From Viola odorata (Eukaryota > Streptophyta > Magnoliopsida > Malpighiales > Violaceae), in assembly GCA_963691705.1 (NCBI GenBank), contig OY829537.1, positions 62,472,304-62,536,303 on the forward strand: a DNA stretch of 64,000 nucleotides, read 5' to 3'. Numbering within the stretch: position 1 is the stretch's first letter; each line of letters starts with the position of its first letter. This document shows, one piece after another, positions 1-9,788 of the stretch. The notes beneath the pieces are model-generated. The model was not told the DNA's origin. It did not search any database and saw only the letters and a program-made list of their open reading frames with translations. The position numbers and the translations under genes were made by a program.

Positions 1-82
1 TGAGCCTATTTCTTTCCATATTTTCTTTACTTTGGTCCTCGCACGCTTTGTTTGCTATAAGAAGCTAACGGTTGATTCCCAG

Positions 83-1518
83 GTGACACTGGTACTCCTC
101 TGAACGTAATGCCGCTTCAAACTTTACCGGCCTCGCCTTCAGCCGAGGGCTCTAGTCGGGGTGGCATTCCTCCTCCGAGGAAGAGAACTAAGACGGTTGC
201 CCGGGGAGGGCGAAGGCCCGTTAGCTCTGTGCGAACTTCTCGTTTTGTGGAAAATTGGCTACCGGAGCGCCGCAAGAGGACGGACTCCAGCCCTGTCGCA
301 ACGACGGTAATTACTAGCGATGATGAGGATGCGGATGCTAAGTCAGACCTTTGCCACGCTTCTTCCCTTGCTGCTTCCCAGCGTCGGAAAAAACTTCGAG
401 TGGCCACTAATGGACAAGCTACCGGGACATCTCCTGTGGATGTGGCAACTGTTTCTACGCCTGCTGTTTCATCTGAGGCAGGCGCCTCTCAGCCAACGGG
501 AGCCGCTGAGGCGTTGGAAAAAACTTGTTCTTCTGAGGGAGAGGGCCTACCGATGGAATGTCCTCCTCCCATATCTGACGCTCCCGATTCTCCGATTGCT
601 CATTGTATTCCTGACGTAGTGGTCACACCTCCTGTGGCGGATTCAACTGCTGAGCTACCGCCTATGGTTACTCCACAACTGTTTTTTACTCCTTTCAAGA
701 GTACTTTTTCTCAGGGCTCTTCTCCACGTCCCTCGATCAATCTTGCCTGTGGCGGTCCTGACGGGGTCCCGGCCTATCGTATGAATCTTGCAGGGTTCTG
801 CTTTGATTCCCTTCGCGCTGTCGGGGTTCCCCAACCTTTTTCTCGAGATGAGTTTACTGCACCCTTGATAGGGGAGATGCTGAGTTCCAAAAAAGAGAAA
901 GCGGAATTTCTTCAACTCCCTCCCTCGGCACGCTTTCGCCATGTTCTGAATGATTCTCTAGACTTCTTTCGTCATCTGAATTATCAATTCGAAATTAACG
1001 ATCGCGAGTCACGTAATTTTTCCATCGCATTGTGTGTTGCAAGGGTGCAGCTTGAGAAGGCGGTGGAGCACTCTAGGTTGCTGACGCGTCTTTACGAATC
1101 GTCCCAAACAGAATTGGACAGAGAAAAATCTATCGGGAAAGCCAAGATAGAAGTTCTGGAGGCGGAATTGGCGTTAGAAAAGAAGAAAAATCTCTTTCTC
1201 CGCGAAGAGATACTTGCTCGAGATGAGGGGTCTGCTAGGGCGCCATTAAAGGAAGAGTTATGGAGGAAGAGGGTTCTGGAGGCCTTCATTTCTGGATTTG
1301 CGGCCCGCTTCAAAGGTAACCCTTCGGATCCGGCCCAGGTAGCTGATTACATATCTATCGTGATGGGTGAGATTAGCAAAGTGACAACGGTTCTTCTGAC
1401 CCTTCGAGGGAGAAAGCCTAACGCTAGCGATGGTGCCTGGGCCTTTCCTTGTTTTTCTTGTTGTTGTCTCTTCTTTTGTTATTTCTTGAAAACCATTCGA
1501 ACATTGTTTCTCTTGTAA
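83..1518 (+). CDS. E1 aORF-A exon 2 (linker plus coiled coil), antisense to gag-pol
   Basis: This is the second exon of the antisense gene aORF-A; exon 1 lies left of the window. Positions 1-82 look like the end of an intron: T-rich and closing in CCCAG at 78-82. The exon starts in phase 1, exactly as in E2 (55725) and E3 (63207), where it reads G-N-x-E followed by APLNV, PLQ and PPSP segments. Here the start reads DTGTPLNV. Order: Pro/Ser-rich basic linker with ENWLPERRKR, acidic DDEDAD patch, long Ser/Pro/Val linker, a conserved block near 720-930, then a coiled coil (about 1040-1260) with EKSIGKAKIEVLEAELALEK. The whole exon is open, unlike the sense pol of the same copy. The hydrophobic last 25 residues may be read-through past the original end. 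No catalytic motif seen; function unknown. Confidence 0.7.
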
Positions 1519-2048
1519 TAATGCTAACGCTTTGTATCCTTTGTCATACTGTATGATTCATCATGATATTACCGTTATTCCTTCTTTATCTTCTTTGTAT
1601 CATCGCGCCGTTTGGCAAGGCCAGCACTACTTTTTATGTTTTTTAATCAATCCCCCTATCCCTCATTTAATGCGACTTGAAGGGTAATGATGAAAGAAGA
1701 CACGTGTCCTTCCACAGAGAGGCGTTTGGAGCAAGCGTCTCCTAGGGAGTTGCGAATGCAGCAGCGTTTCGTTCTTATTTCAAATTTGCACCTTCTGGTG
1801 CGTGCCTTACTTTATGACGCGCTACTTCGCCACGTGTCTGCTGCTGACTGGTCGCCCTTTCAGGGTTATATCTATTGTTTCTTCTACCCCCTTTTTCTTT
1901 TTCCATCTTTCCCTTATACGCTATTGCGTCTTTGGATAAATACTTTGCGCCGCTCTCTCTTTCTGGTTCAAGACTCCTCGCATTCTCTTTCACGAAGGTA
2001 TAAGGTACACGTCCTTTTTCTTTTCTCTTTGTTTCTTCCTTGTTAGCC
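1519..2048 (+). other. E1 spacer between aORF-A and aORF-B, candidate aORF-B promoter
   Basis: T-rich spacer without a supported gene. A weak TATA-like motif (GGATAAATAC near 1935) lies about 110 bp before the aORF-B start. The short ORFs in this stretch resemble nothing in the other copies. The corresponding E2 spacer has a clearer TATA box. Confidence 0.4.
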
Positions 2049-4324
2049 ATGGCTCGAACTAAAAAATCCTCTAAAGAAGGAGACCCTCAAAGGTCCTCCG
2101 GGGAAGAAGTAATTGATACTACTCCCACTTCTCTGTACACGCTGCCCTTAATTAACCGTAGACTTGCTGGGTTTTCTACGCGATTTCCCAAGGAATATCC
2201 CGTGCATCCTGCTTCTGAGTCGCTTCGACTGAACAGCATTTTGCCCGGAAATAGTAGAATGTTGTATGCTAAGCTCTTCGATCATAGGTTTCGTCTCCCT
2301 CTTGACCCGCTCGTAAAATTGTTGTTGGTTGATTCTGATTTGGCTCCGGCTCAGTTGAGTCCTAACGCAATTTGCGTTGTTAGTGCTTTTGCCGCACTGT
2401 GCCGTTTCAAGGGAATAGAATCTCCCACTTTAGCGTTGCTTCATGACATTTTCCAATTGTATTCCCGTAAAGGGGTGATATCGATATCGCCTCGCTATGA
2501 AGACGGTTCTTTGAAGCCCTTTACCTGGAAACTTATGGGCATTGAGTCTTCTATTCCTCACTGGAAAGAGGAATTTTTTATTGTTGATCTGCCTGAGCCG
2601 TTGTGGAGGGCTGGCTTCAACGAAACAATTAAAGATGGGGCTTGGGGTCATCGAAAACCCCTTTCCGACCCGGAGGATGGCTGGTTGAAGACGCTGCTTC
2701 AATTTGATTTTAGTGTTGATGCCCGAAAAGTGGCCAACGGGTTGCCCGTGGAACAGTGCAAGAAGGGGGAGCGTTTAACCTTTTTCCTTTGCGTTGTCAA
2801 GAAGTACTAACGCTAACATTTTGTGACTGTGCAGTGCCTCCGCCTGGTTGGGAGCCCGAGTATTTCCGGAGGAGAAGGAAACAGGAGGCGAAAAAAAAGC
2901 TACCGCTGAAGCTAGGGCTGCTGCTGCTGCTGCTAACGCCGAGGAAGGGGAGGCCACTGCTACCGCTAACGTTACGGGCACTCGGGTTGTAAGACAGAAA
3001 CGGCCTAGGAAAGCACGTGCTGCCCCATCCGTTTCGTCCCAGACTGTTGTCTCTTCAGAGGCTACGGTTGATCCGATTCCTGTTGGGATTCCTCTTGTGT
3101 CCTCCACCACTCAGGTGAGCATTTTTCTTATTTTTAAAACTTTTGTCTTTCTTTTTGCACGGTTTCCTTATCACGTTCTGCGTTATTTAGGAAGTCGTTG
3201 CTGCTTCTGCCCCCTCTACCTCCCAGGGAGATATGGGTATCGCGGATGTCCTTCGCGAGCGTCAGAAGAAGGCTCGCTATGATCTTCAGAATAGCCCTTC
3301 TTCGTCGGCCGCCAACCGTAGTTCGAGTGTCCCTGGGGGCGAGGGTGCTTCTGCTGATCTATCTGAACCTGTTGATTTTGGCGGTCAACCCCATGTGCCT
3401 CCTGGTTCTCCGATTCATTCTGCGCACACCCCAACGGGCTATGATTCTGATGCCCTTAATCCTGAGGTGCCCGGAGGTAATGAGGTCTCAATGCCTAATG
3501 CGGAAGGCTCCACTAGCCGGCCAGCTTCTCCTGGTGCGTTGTTCTTTGTTCCGATGCCTCATCCAACTATTGCGAGGGGTGGCCCCGCCCCTGCCTTAAT
3601 GGCTGGTATCTCTCCATACGAGCCTCCTCTCCTGCCAACTCATCATGTCAGCTTACGCTCTTTTAGGGACAGTATTCTGTAGTTTCCTGCCGATGCTGAT
3701 CATGATACCGCTTATCTGGTGGCAGAGATTTTATCTCTTCCAAGAGAGAGGGATGCCTTTGTGGCTCGGGGCGAGCAGGGGCGCATCAATTTTCTTCGCT
3801 CTCAAGTGTTTTCTATGCTTTGTCATCTTCACTATATGGATGAGGAGAATGCCAGAGCTGTAGCTAACGGGCAAGGAGAGATAAACAGGCTGCTGGAAGA
3901 GCGACAACGTCTTGAAAATGCCCTTGCTGCTGCCAACGAAGGTATGGAGACTGTTCGGGGAGAGGCTACCGTGGTTAAGCAAGAGCTGGAGGCCGCTAAG
4001 TTGGCTTTGGAGGAGGAGAAGCGACAACGTGCTGATCTGGCCATACGCCTCTCTCAGGAGGAGAATAGCCTGCGTCTGGAGAGACAGAGAAACACTGAGC
4101 TATCTGCCGATTCCTCCCTTAACGCTGAGAAGAACCGTTGGTACTTGGAGCAGGGTGGGGGAATCATGTCGGAAGCCGTGATGCATCATTATGGAGTCGA
4201 GGAGCTCCGTATTGACGATCTCTCTGCGTATTTTGACAAGAGAGCCTCGACAATTACTGATAGGGGTTTCTACCAGTGGAAGGCTGCTCAGCAAGGAGGG
4301 GTCAACGCGCCGCCCAATCTTTAG
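2049..4324 (+). pseudogene. E1 aORF-B, three-exon antisense gene with gypsy-type N-terminal domain, damaged
   Basis: Exon 1 (2049-2766) starts MARTKKSSKEG. It holds an all-helical domain with LRLNSILPGN, LSPNAICVVSAF and ISISPRYEDGS segments, ending FIVDLPEPLWRAGF. This resembles the plant 'putative gypsy type transposon' domain (Pfam PF04195, from memory). Intron 1 would be 2767-2834: the acceptor is good (GTGCAG) but the donor is GG, not GT. Exon 2 (2835-3114) is a basic Ala-rich segment (EPEYFRRRRKQEAKK) with a frameshift at the A8 run 2891-2898. Intron 2 is 3115-3190 (GTGAGC...TTTAG). Exon 3 (3191-4324) has a Pro/Ser-rich linker and a long coiled coil (RLLEERQRLENALAAANEG) and one in-frame TAG at 3680-3682. 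E2 has the homologous gene at 50965-53628 with both introns at matching positions. Function unknown. Confidence 0.75.
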
Positions 4325-4714
4325 ACTTTTTGTTGTTTAGATGCTTTACATTTTTGTGGCTGACGAGCCCATCCTTATTTTGTACTTTAAACGATGTCGG
4401 CCTTGACTTGGCTAATCCACTCTTTTTGGATGGAAGTTCTTTATCTGCTTTTCTTCATAATGTCGTTGATCACTTGTTCGCATGGGACGTTTGGCGTTAG
4501 GTTTCCATAGACACATAGTTTCGCGTTGTATCCCGTTTTCTTTTTATCAGCTGCATTCGAGTAGCATTACCATTATATCCTCCGATAGCATTTCTGAGAG
4601 TAAATCAGTGTTGCTTCCGCATCTGCTGCACTCATATTCCTGCCGTCCCTTGTTGTCAGAGGGGGCTTTATGTCTGTCTCAACGTTGTTGTTGCAGTATG
4701 GACGTCTCTCCGTC
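4325..4714. other. E1 spacer after aORF-B
   Basis: Between the aORF-B stop and the 77-bp array. Short ORFs cross it, but none matches the other element copies. No gene or clear signal seen. Confidence 0.4.
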
Positions 4715-5025
4715 ATCGTTTCACCGGGTATCAACCGCGCGGCTACTAGTTAGGATTTCTTTTGTTTCTTTTCGCCACAGATTGGCTCCAACATCACTTC
4801 ACCGGGTATCAACCGCGTGGCTACTAATTAGGATTTCTTTGTTTCCTTTTCGCCACAGATTGGCTCCAACATCGCTTCACCGGGTATCAACCGCGCGGCA
4901 ACTAGTTGGGATGCCTTTGTTTCCTTTCGCCACAGATTGGCTCCAACATCGCTTCACCGGGTATCAACCGCGCGGCTACTAGTTGGGATGCCTTTGTTTC
5001 CTTTCGCCACAGATTGGCTTTGGGG
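4715..5025 (+). repeat. Four-copy 77-78 bp tandem array in E1 3' region
   Basis: Four near-identical units, recognised by CACCGGGTATCAACCGCG, start near 4721, 4799, 4877 and 4954. Periods are 78, 78 and 77 bp. The last two units are almost identical to each other, and earlier units differ by a few substitutions and T insertions. The array happens to stay open in one frame, which gives a repetitive false ORF. It lies between aORF-B and the end of pol. I did not find this exact unit in E2. Confidence 0.85.
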
Positions 5026-5034
5026 AGCGCCTCG

Positions 5035-5515
5035 TCTTAGTGAGCTATCTGATCAGGACTAGCCATCACAAGGATAGGACTTTTCACCCCCAAGCGTTGT
5101 ACCTCACGTCCGTGGAATCGTGCCTCGTCTCAATGGGTCGTCTATGTGAGCACGGTTACCACAAGGATAGGATTTTCACTTCCAGGACGGAGTTGGTCTC
5201 TCCTTGGGGCGTGCCTCTCCTAATGGGGTTACCATAAGAATAGGATTTTCACTCCCAAGGATTCCGGGGCGTGCCTCATCTTAACAGGCCGTCTATGTGA
5301 GCACGGTTGTCGCAAGGATATGATTTTCACTCCGGGAAGTCGTTTGGGGTCGTGCCTCGTCTTAATGGGCCGTCTATGTGAGCACGGTTACCACAAGGAT
5401 AGGATTTTCACCCCCAAACGCCTTATTATGCCAGGGCGTGCCTCGTCTTAGTGAGCTGTCTGATCAGGACCAGCCATCACAAGGATAGGATTTTCACTCC
5501 TGGCATTCTTCGCTA
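5035..5515 (+). repeat. Degenerate ~65-85 bp tandem array beside the pol end, shared with E2
   Basis: About six imperfect units each carry GTGCCTCGTCTTA, a clamp such as GTCTATGTGAGCACGG or GAGCTATCTGATCAGG, then CACAAGGATAGGATTTTCAC. The reverse complement of the same module (TGAAAAGTCCTATCCTTGTG) recurs just after the E2 integrase at 49895-50395. Two independent copies therefore share an array at the same structural place. Confidence 0.8.
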
Positions 5516-5591
5516 CCTGCATATTACCAGTAGCAAACGCATAGTGAATATCTCAATATTCATTTATTAGAATAACTTTGATGTTACCCGA

Positions 5592-6653
5592 TTAGCTCCT
5601 GGCGTGGTATAATCTCAGTCGAGCAATGTTCCAAGAGTTCTGCAGAGGCGTTCCCTCGAGCGTTTCCAGATGGTATGCTCCTTTTCCCACAATGCGGGTG
5701 ACACGATACGGTCCATCCCAGTTTGGACTGAGTTTTCCCATACGTTGTCCTGCTGCCCGCCTGTCTCTGAGCACTAAATCTCCGGTTTTGAGCAATCGCT
5801 CCCTCACTTGCCGGTTGTGATATTGTGTCATTTTCCTCTTGTAGTGCAGGGTTTTCAGGAGGGTTTCCTCGTGTGTTTCTGGTAGAGTATCAAGGTTAGC
5901 TCGTAACCTTTCTTCGTTGTTTTCTTCTTTGAAGTGAGCCACCCGGAGGCTCATCATGCCAATCTCGACTGGTGTGACAGCCTCGGTTCCGAATGCTAAC
6001 GCGAACGGGGTCTCCCCCGTGCTGGCCTTGACAGTCATGCGGTAGGCCCATAGCACATATGGCAATTCGTCTGGCCATTTCTTCTTGGACCCTTCCAAGT
6101 TTCTTTTGATGCCACTGAGGATGCTGCGGTTGGTTACTTCCGCCTGGCCATTGGTTTGGGGGTGTGCCACAGAGGAGAATCTTTGCTCTATCTGGAACTC
6201 TACACATTGATCCCTGAAGAACTGGCTTGTAAATTGTGTCCCGTTGTCACTAACTAGCACGCGTGGTACTCCAAATCGCATGATGACTTGGTGTTTGAAG
6301 AAACGCCAAATTTTTTCGGTGGTGATGGTAGCTAACGCCTCAGCTTCAGCCCACTTTGTGAAGTAGTCTACCGCTACGACCACAAATTTTAACTGAGATC
6401 TGGCCTTTGGAAACGGGCCCAGGATGTCAATCCCCCATTTTGCAAACGGGCACGGTGCGACTATTTCTGAAATTGGCACAACAGGCTTTCGAGGAATCTT
6501 AGCATATTCCTGGCATTTCTGACAGGTTTTCACGAAGTTATGACAATCCCGTCGAATGGTGGGCCAGTAAAATCCCGACCGAAAGACTTGGGCTGACAGA
6601 GTACCGCTAGCAATGTGCATGCCACATATCCCTTCGTGAATTTCACGTAACAC
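5592..6653 (-). CDS. E1 integrase (C-terminal part of pol)
   Basis: The 353-residue ORF carries the zinc-binding start (HEGICGMH ... CQKCQ), then the catalytic core with Asp in VDYFTKWAEAEA, Asp in SDNGTQF and Glu in NGQAEVTNR. These are the D,D-35-E residues that join element cDNA to host DNA. The C-terminal DNA-binding part follows (GDLVLRDRRAAGQRMGKLSP, WDGPYRVT), ending SWNIARLRLYHARS. It is really the end of the gag-pol polyprotein. A frameshift near 6760 (after AAQRER) separates it from the RT ORF, so the ATG used here is internal. All catalytic residues are present. E2 holds a truncated copy (48966-49788). Confidence 0.9.
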   Translation of the reverse strand: MLREIHEGICGMHIASGTLSAQVFRSGFYWPTIRRDCHNFVKTCQKCQEYAKIPRKPVVPISEIVAPCPFAKWGIDILGPFPKARSQLKFVVVAVDYFTKWAEAEALATITTEKIWRFFKHQVIMRFGVPRVLVSDNGTQFTSQFFRDQCVEFQIEQRFSSVAHPQTNGQAEVTNRSILSGIKRNLEGSKKKWPDELPYVLWAYRMTVKASTGETPFALAFGTEAVTPVEIGMMSLRVAHFKEENNEERLRANLDTLPETHEETLLKTLHYKRKMTQYHNRQVRERLLKTGDLVLRDRRAAGQRMGKLSPNWDGPYRVTRIVGKGAYHLETLEGTPLQNSWNIARLRLYHARS

Positions 6654-6751
6654 ATGTAAGCCTTCTTGCTCCGTTATGCATTTAGCGGCTGGATGGGAGA
6701 AACATCTTCGTATTAACTCTCCGTTATAATATGTGCATCGTGCTGCACGTT

Positions 6752-8530
6752 TTAGGACTTTCTTTCTCTCTGTGCTGCCCCCAGTAGTTTATCATGTTTC
6801 AGATATTCTATCATTGGGATCCTCCAATCATTTTCCATTTCTTCCACACATAGCGATGCCTGCTCTTCCATGAAAGAAGGTGTAGGCAGTTCTCCATAGC
6901 GCACGTCACTGGGTATTGAGGCTTCCGGATTGGCTGCCATCTTGGCGAGGCTATCAGCCTCTTCATTGTTTTCTCTAGGAATGTGCTCAAAGGTGACCAG
7001 GGTGCCTTTTTCCTGTATCTCTGATAGCTCATGCTTCACTTTGGCTAGGTATTGGGCCATGATGGGTTCTCTGGCTTGGGAGTTCCCCAGAACCTGATCC
7101 ATTATTAGCTTGGAATCTCCTCGGATCTTTAAACGTGTTCTATCTTCCTTCTCCACACCAGGGGTGGCTCCGATGGAGAAACTGTTTCCAATTCTGAGTC
7201 CTGCTAGCAGCTCTTCGTATTCAGCCGCATTGTTGGACAATGGCTGCAGGATTCTGATGGCGTATCGCATCTCCAGGCCGTTTGGTCCAACTAAGAAATC
7301 TCCTGCGCCAGCTAATTCTTGATTTTTTGCTCCATCTACGTGGATGACCCACGTATCTGTATATGTCTCCGGAGATGGTAGGCATGGACTTTCTGCTTCT
7401 TCCTCCAACAGATCTATCTTTGTGTCCATTGTGAATGTGCACTCAGTTATGAAGTCAACTAACGCTTGGGCCTTAACGGCTGGTCTAGCTTTGTATTGCA
7501 GCCCGTATTGTTCGAGCTCGATAGCCCAAATTAGCATTCTTCCTGAAGATTCAGGTTTTCTGAAGATTCTTCTCAATGGCTGATCCGTGAGTACAATGAC
7601 GGGGTGGGCTTGGAAGTATCGATCCATCTTTCGCGTGGCTTGCACTAGAGCGAGTGCTATCTTCTCGATAGGAGCGTATCGCAGTTCGGCATCTTTCAAT
7701 ATATGACTCACAAAGAATACAGGACGATGCACGTGCCCTTCACTTTGCACAAGGACGGCGCTGACTACCTCGTCAGCTATTCCCAAATATAGATATAGTT
7801 CATCGCCGGGCTCAGGCCTCGTCAGCACTAAATCTGATGATAGGTAAGCTTTTAATCCTGCAAACGCTTTCTCACATTCCTCTGTCCATCCGAAAGGAGC
7901 CTTGTTTCGGATGACTTTGAAGAAAGGCAAACATCTCTCGCCTTGCTTAGATATGAATCGCCCTAACGCAATGATGCGCCCGGTTAACTTTTGTATCTCT
8001 TTGACAGTCCGCGGGGATATCATATCCTGGATGGCTTTTATCTTTGACGGGTTGGGTTGGATGCCCTTCCAGCTGACCACATAGCCCAAGAATTTTCCCG
8101 TTTGAAATGCAAACATGCACTTCCGTGGGTTTAGCTTCATCTTGTGCTTTCTCATCACATTGAAAACTTCTTCCAAGTCATCGAGGTGTTCTCTGAAACT
8201 CTGACTTTTGATCAGGATGTCATCTACGTAGGCCTCTACATTTCTCCCGATTTGATTTTCAAAAACTTTGTTTACCATACGCTGAAATGTTGCACCAGCA
8301 TTCTTTAGCCCAAACGGCATTGCAGTATAGCAGTATGTAGGCCTAGGAGTGATGAAGGCAGTTTTTTCTTCGTCCTCTACGGCCATAGGGATTTGGTGAT
8401 ATCCGGAATTCGCATCTAGGGAGCTTAGATAAGCATACCCAGCGGTTTGATCGACTAACTGATCTATTCGCGGAAGGGGATAGCAGTCCTTGGGACAGGC
8501 ATTATTTAGGTCAGTAAAGTTGATGCACAT
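6752..8530 (-). CDS. E1 reverse transcriptase, RNase H and second (Tat-type) RNase H
   Basis: 592 residues. RT motifs in order: CPKDCYPLPRID, SLDANSGYHQI, MPFGLKNAGATF and the catalytic YVDD (YVDDILIKS). The standard gypsy RNase H follows at about residues 255-355. A second RNase H runs from about 390 to 545, with IHVDGAKNQELAGAG, NNAAEYEELLAGL, IRGDSKLIMDQV and ENNEEADSLAKMA supplying the acidic residues. This extra, archaeal-like RNase H is a known mark of the Tat clade. The real reading frame starts upstream. A short deletion near 8560, relative to E2, breaks the frame between protease and RT, so the ATG at 8530 is probably not a true start. Confidence 0.92.
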   Translation of the reverse strand: MCINFTDLNNACPKDCYPLPRIDQLVDQTAGYAYLSSLDANSGYHQIPMAVEDEEKTAFITPRPTYCYTAMPFGLKNAGATFQRMVNKVFENQIGRNVEAYVDDILIKSQSFREHLDDLEEVFNVMRKHKMKLNPRKCMFAFQTGKFLGYVVSWKGIQPNPSKIKAIQDMISPRTVKEIQKLTGRIIALGRFISKQGERCLPFFKVIRNKAPFGWTEECEKAFAGLKAYLSSDLVLTRPEPGDELYLYLGIADEVVSAVLVQSEGHVHRPVFFVSHILKDAELRYAPIEKIALALVQATRKMDRYFQAHPVIVLTDQPLRRIFRKPESSGRMLIWAIELEQYGLQYKARPAVKAQALVDFITECTFTMDTKIDLLEEEAESPCLPSPETYTDTWVIHVDGAKNQELAGAGDFLVGPNGLEMRYAIRILQPLSNNAAEYEELLAGLRIGNSFSIGATPGVEKEDRTRLKIRGDSKLIMDQVLGNSQAREPIMAQYLAKVKHELSEIQEKGTLVTFEHIPRENNEEADSLAKMAANPEASIPSDVRYGELPTPSFMEEQASLCVEEMENDWRIPMIEYLKHDKLLGAAQRERKS

Positions 8531-8543
8531 ACGCCAGTCCCCG

Positions 8544-9740
8544 TTAGGCTTTGGGACTAGCTAGCCAGGTCGGGTACTGGACTTCTCGAATGAACCCCGC
8601 CTCTGTGAGCTTTAGCAACTCCTTTTCGATGGCTGCTATCTTTTCCGATGAAAAAGCACGTCGCCTTTGTTGAACAGGCTTGGCGTCAGGACTAACGTTC
8701 AGCCGGTGTTCTGCGACCTCCCGAGAGATTCCGGGCATGTCTGCTGGTTTCCACGCAAACTCTCCCTTGCATTTCCTCAACAGCTGGATTAATTGCGCGT
8801 TCTCTTCAAGGTTTAGTTTCTCACTGGCTAAGAGATTCGTTTTACTATCCTTACCGATAGGGATTGATACCATCTGATCTAGCGGCTGAGTGCGCTTTTC
8901 TTCTTTATCATCGAAACGGTCGTCTGCCACGCAAACGTAGCGGTCACAACTCCTTTGAGTCATAAGTAAGTAGCATTCGGCTGCCAGCTTTTGGTCCCCT
9001 TTGATTGAGACCACGCCGTCCCATGAGGGATATTTCATCCGCAGGTGTTTTTGAGATATGGCCACTCCAAAATGATTAAGGAATGGTCGCCCCAAAATGG
9101 CATTATACGGTAACGTTAGGTCTACGACCAGAAATAATAGCTCTTCGGAGCGTTTGGATGTGTCTTCCCGGAAGTACACCGGCAGGGATGTTATTCCGGC
9201 TACCGGAATCGGTACTCCATCAATCCCAATAATTGGCCTCGTGCAAGACGATAGCTCACCGTCAGGTCGTTTCATCAAGTTGTACGCTTCTAATGAAAAT
9301 AGATTCACTGAACTCCCGTTATCGACAAGGGTCCTTCTTACCCCATGACTTCCAATGACGGGCGTTACAACCATCGCGTCATTATGCGGGAAGACGATGC
9401 CTTTTTCGTCCTCCTCTGAGAAAGACAATATCATTCTGTCTAAGGCACTTATTGCCTCGATTTTCATTTGCGCGCTCTCCCGTTTGCGCTTTTCTCCAGG
9501 GTTGGGCGTTTGGGGCATAATTTCCTCGCAATAGGGTGCCCCCCCCGCAATGATATTTATCATGGGCATTTGGTCACTATCGATAGCGAGCGCTTCTCTA
9601 TTTGGCCCGAGGGGAACTGCGTTAGCCCCTATAGCGTGCGAGGGCGCTTGCCTCTGCTCAGTTGTATTTCCAGTTGGGTTGTTTCTGGCTTCCTCCCTTG
9701 CCTTTGTGGCAAATTCCCCAAGGTAGACCTCTTCGGCCAA
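8544..9740 (-). CDS. E1 protease region and start of RT
   Basis: Same reading frame as gag, separated from it by one TAG. The aspartic protease shows its active site as LVDNGSSVNLFSLEAYNL (D-N-G-S in place of the usual D-S/T-G) and a later AILGRPFLNHFG strand, typical of retropepsins. The start of RT follows: ADMPGISREVAEHRLNV, then KIAAIEKELLKLTEAGFIRE and YPTWLASP. The frame is lost at about 8560. In E2 the same place reads on into VPKPNGDW, so this copy has lost roughly a dozen bases. The protein would process the gag-pol polyprotein. Confidence 0.85.
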   Translation of the reverse strand: MAEEVYLGEFATKAREEARNNPTGNTTEQRQAPSHAIGANAVPLGPNREALAIDSDQMPMINIIAGGAPYCEEIMPQTPNPGEKRKRESAQMKIEAISALDRMILSFSEEDEKGIVFPHNDAMVVTPVIGSHGVRRTLVDNGSSVNLFSLEAYNLMKRPDGELSSCTRPIIGIDGVPIPVAGITSLPVYFREDTSKRSEELLFLVVDLTLPYNAILGRPFLNHFGVAISQKHLRMKYPSWDGVVSIKGDQKLAAECYLLMTQRSCDRYVCVADDRFDDKEEKRTQPLDQMVSIPIGKDSKTNLLASEKLNLEENAQLIQLLRKCKGEFAWKPADMPGISREVAEHRLNVSPDAKPVQQRRRAFSSEKIAAIEKELLKLTEAGFIREVQYPTWLASPKA

Positions 9741-9788
9741 TCGCTCTATAGCCGATTTTAACTCTCTGCATACATCTGTTGAATGTCC

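Noticed and set aside
117..407. Minus-strand ORF of 96 residues (and other reverse-frame ORFs within aORF-A, gag and pol)
   Set aside because: Shadows of the conserved frames on the other strand.
4482..5237. ORFs of 166 and 84 residues in the E1 3' region
   Set aside because: They follow the tandem arrays and have no counterpart in E2 or E3.
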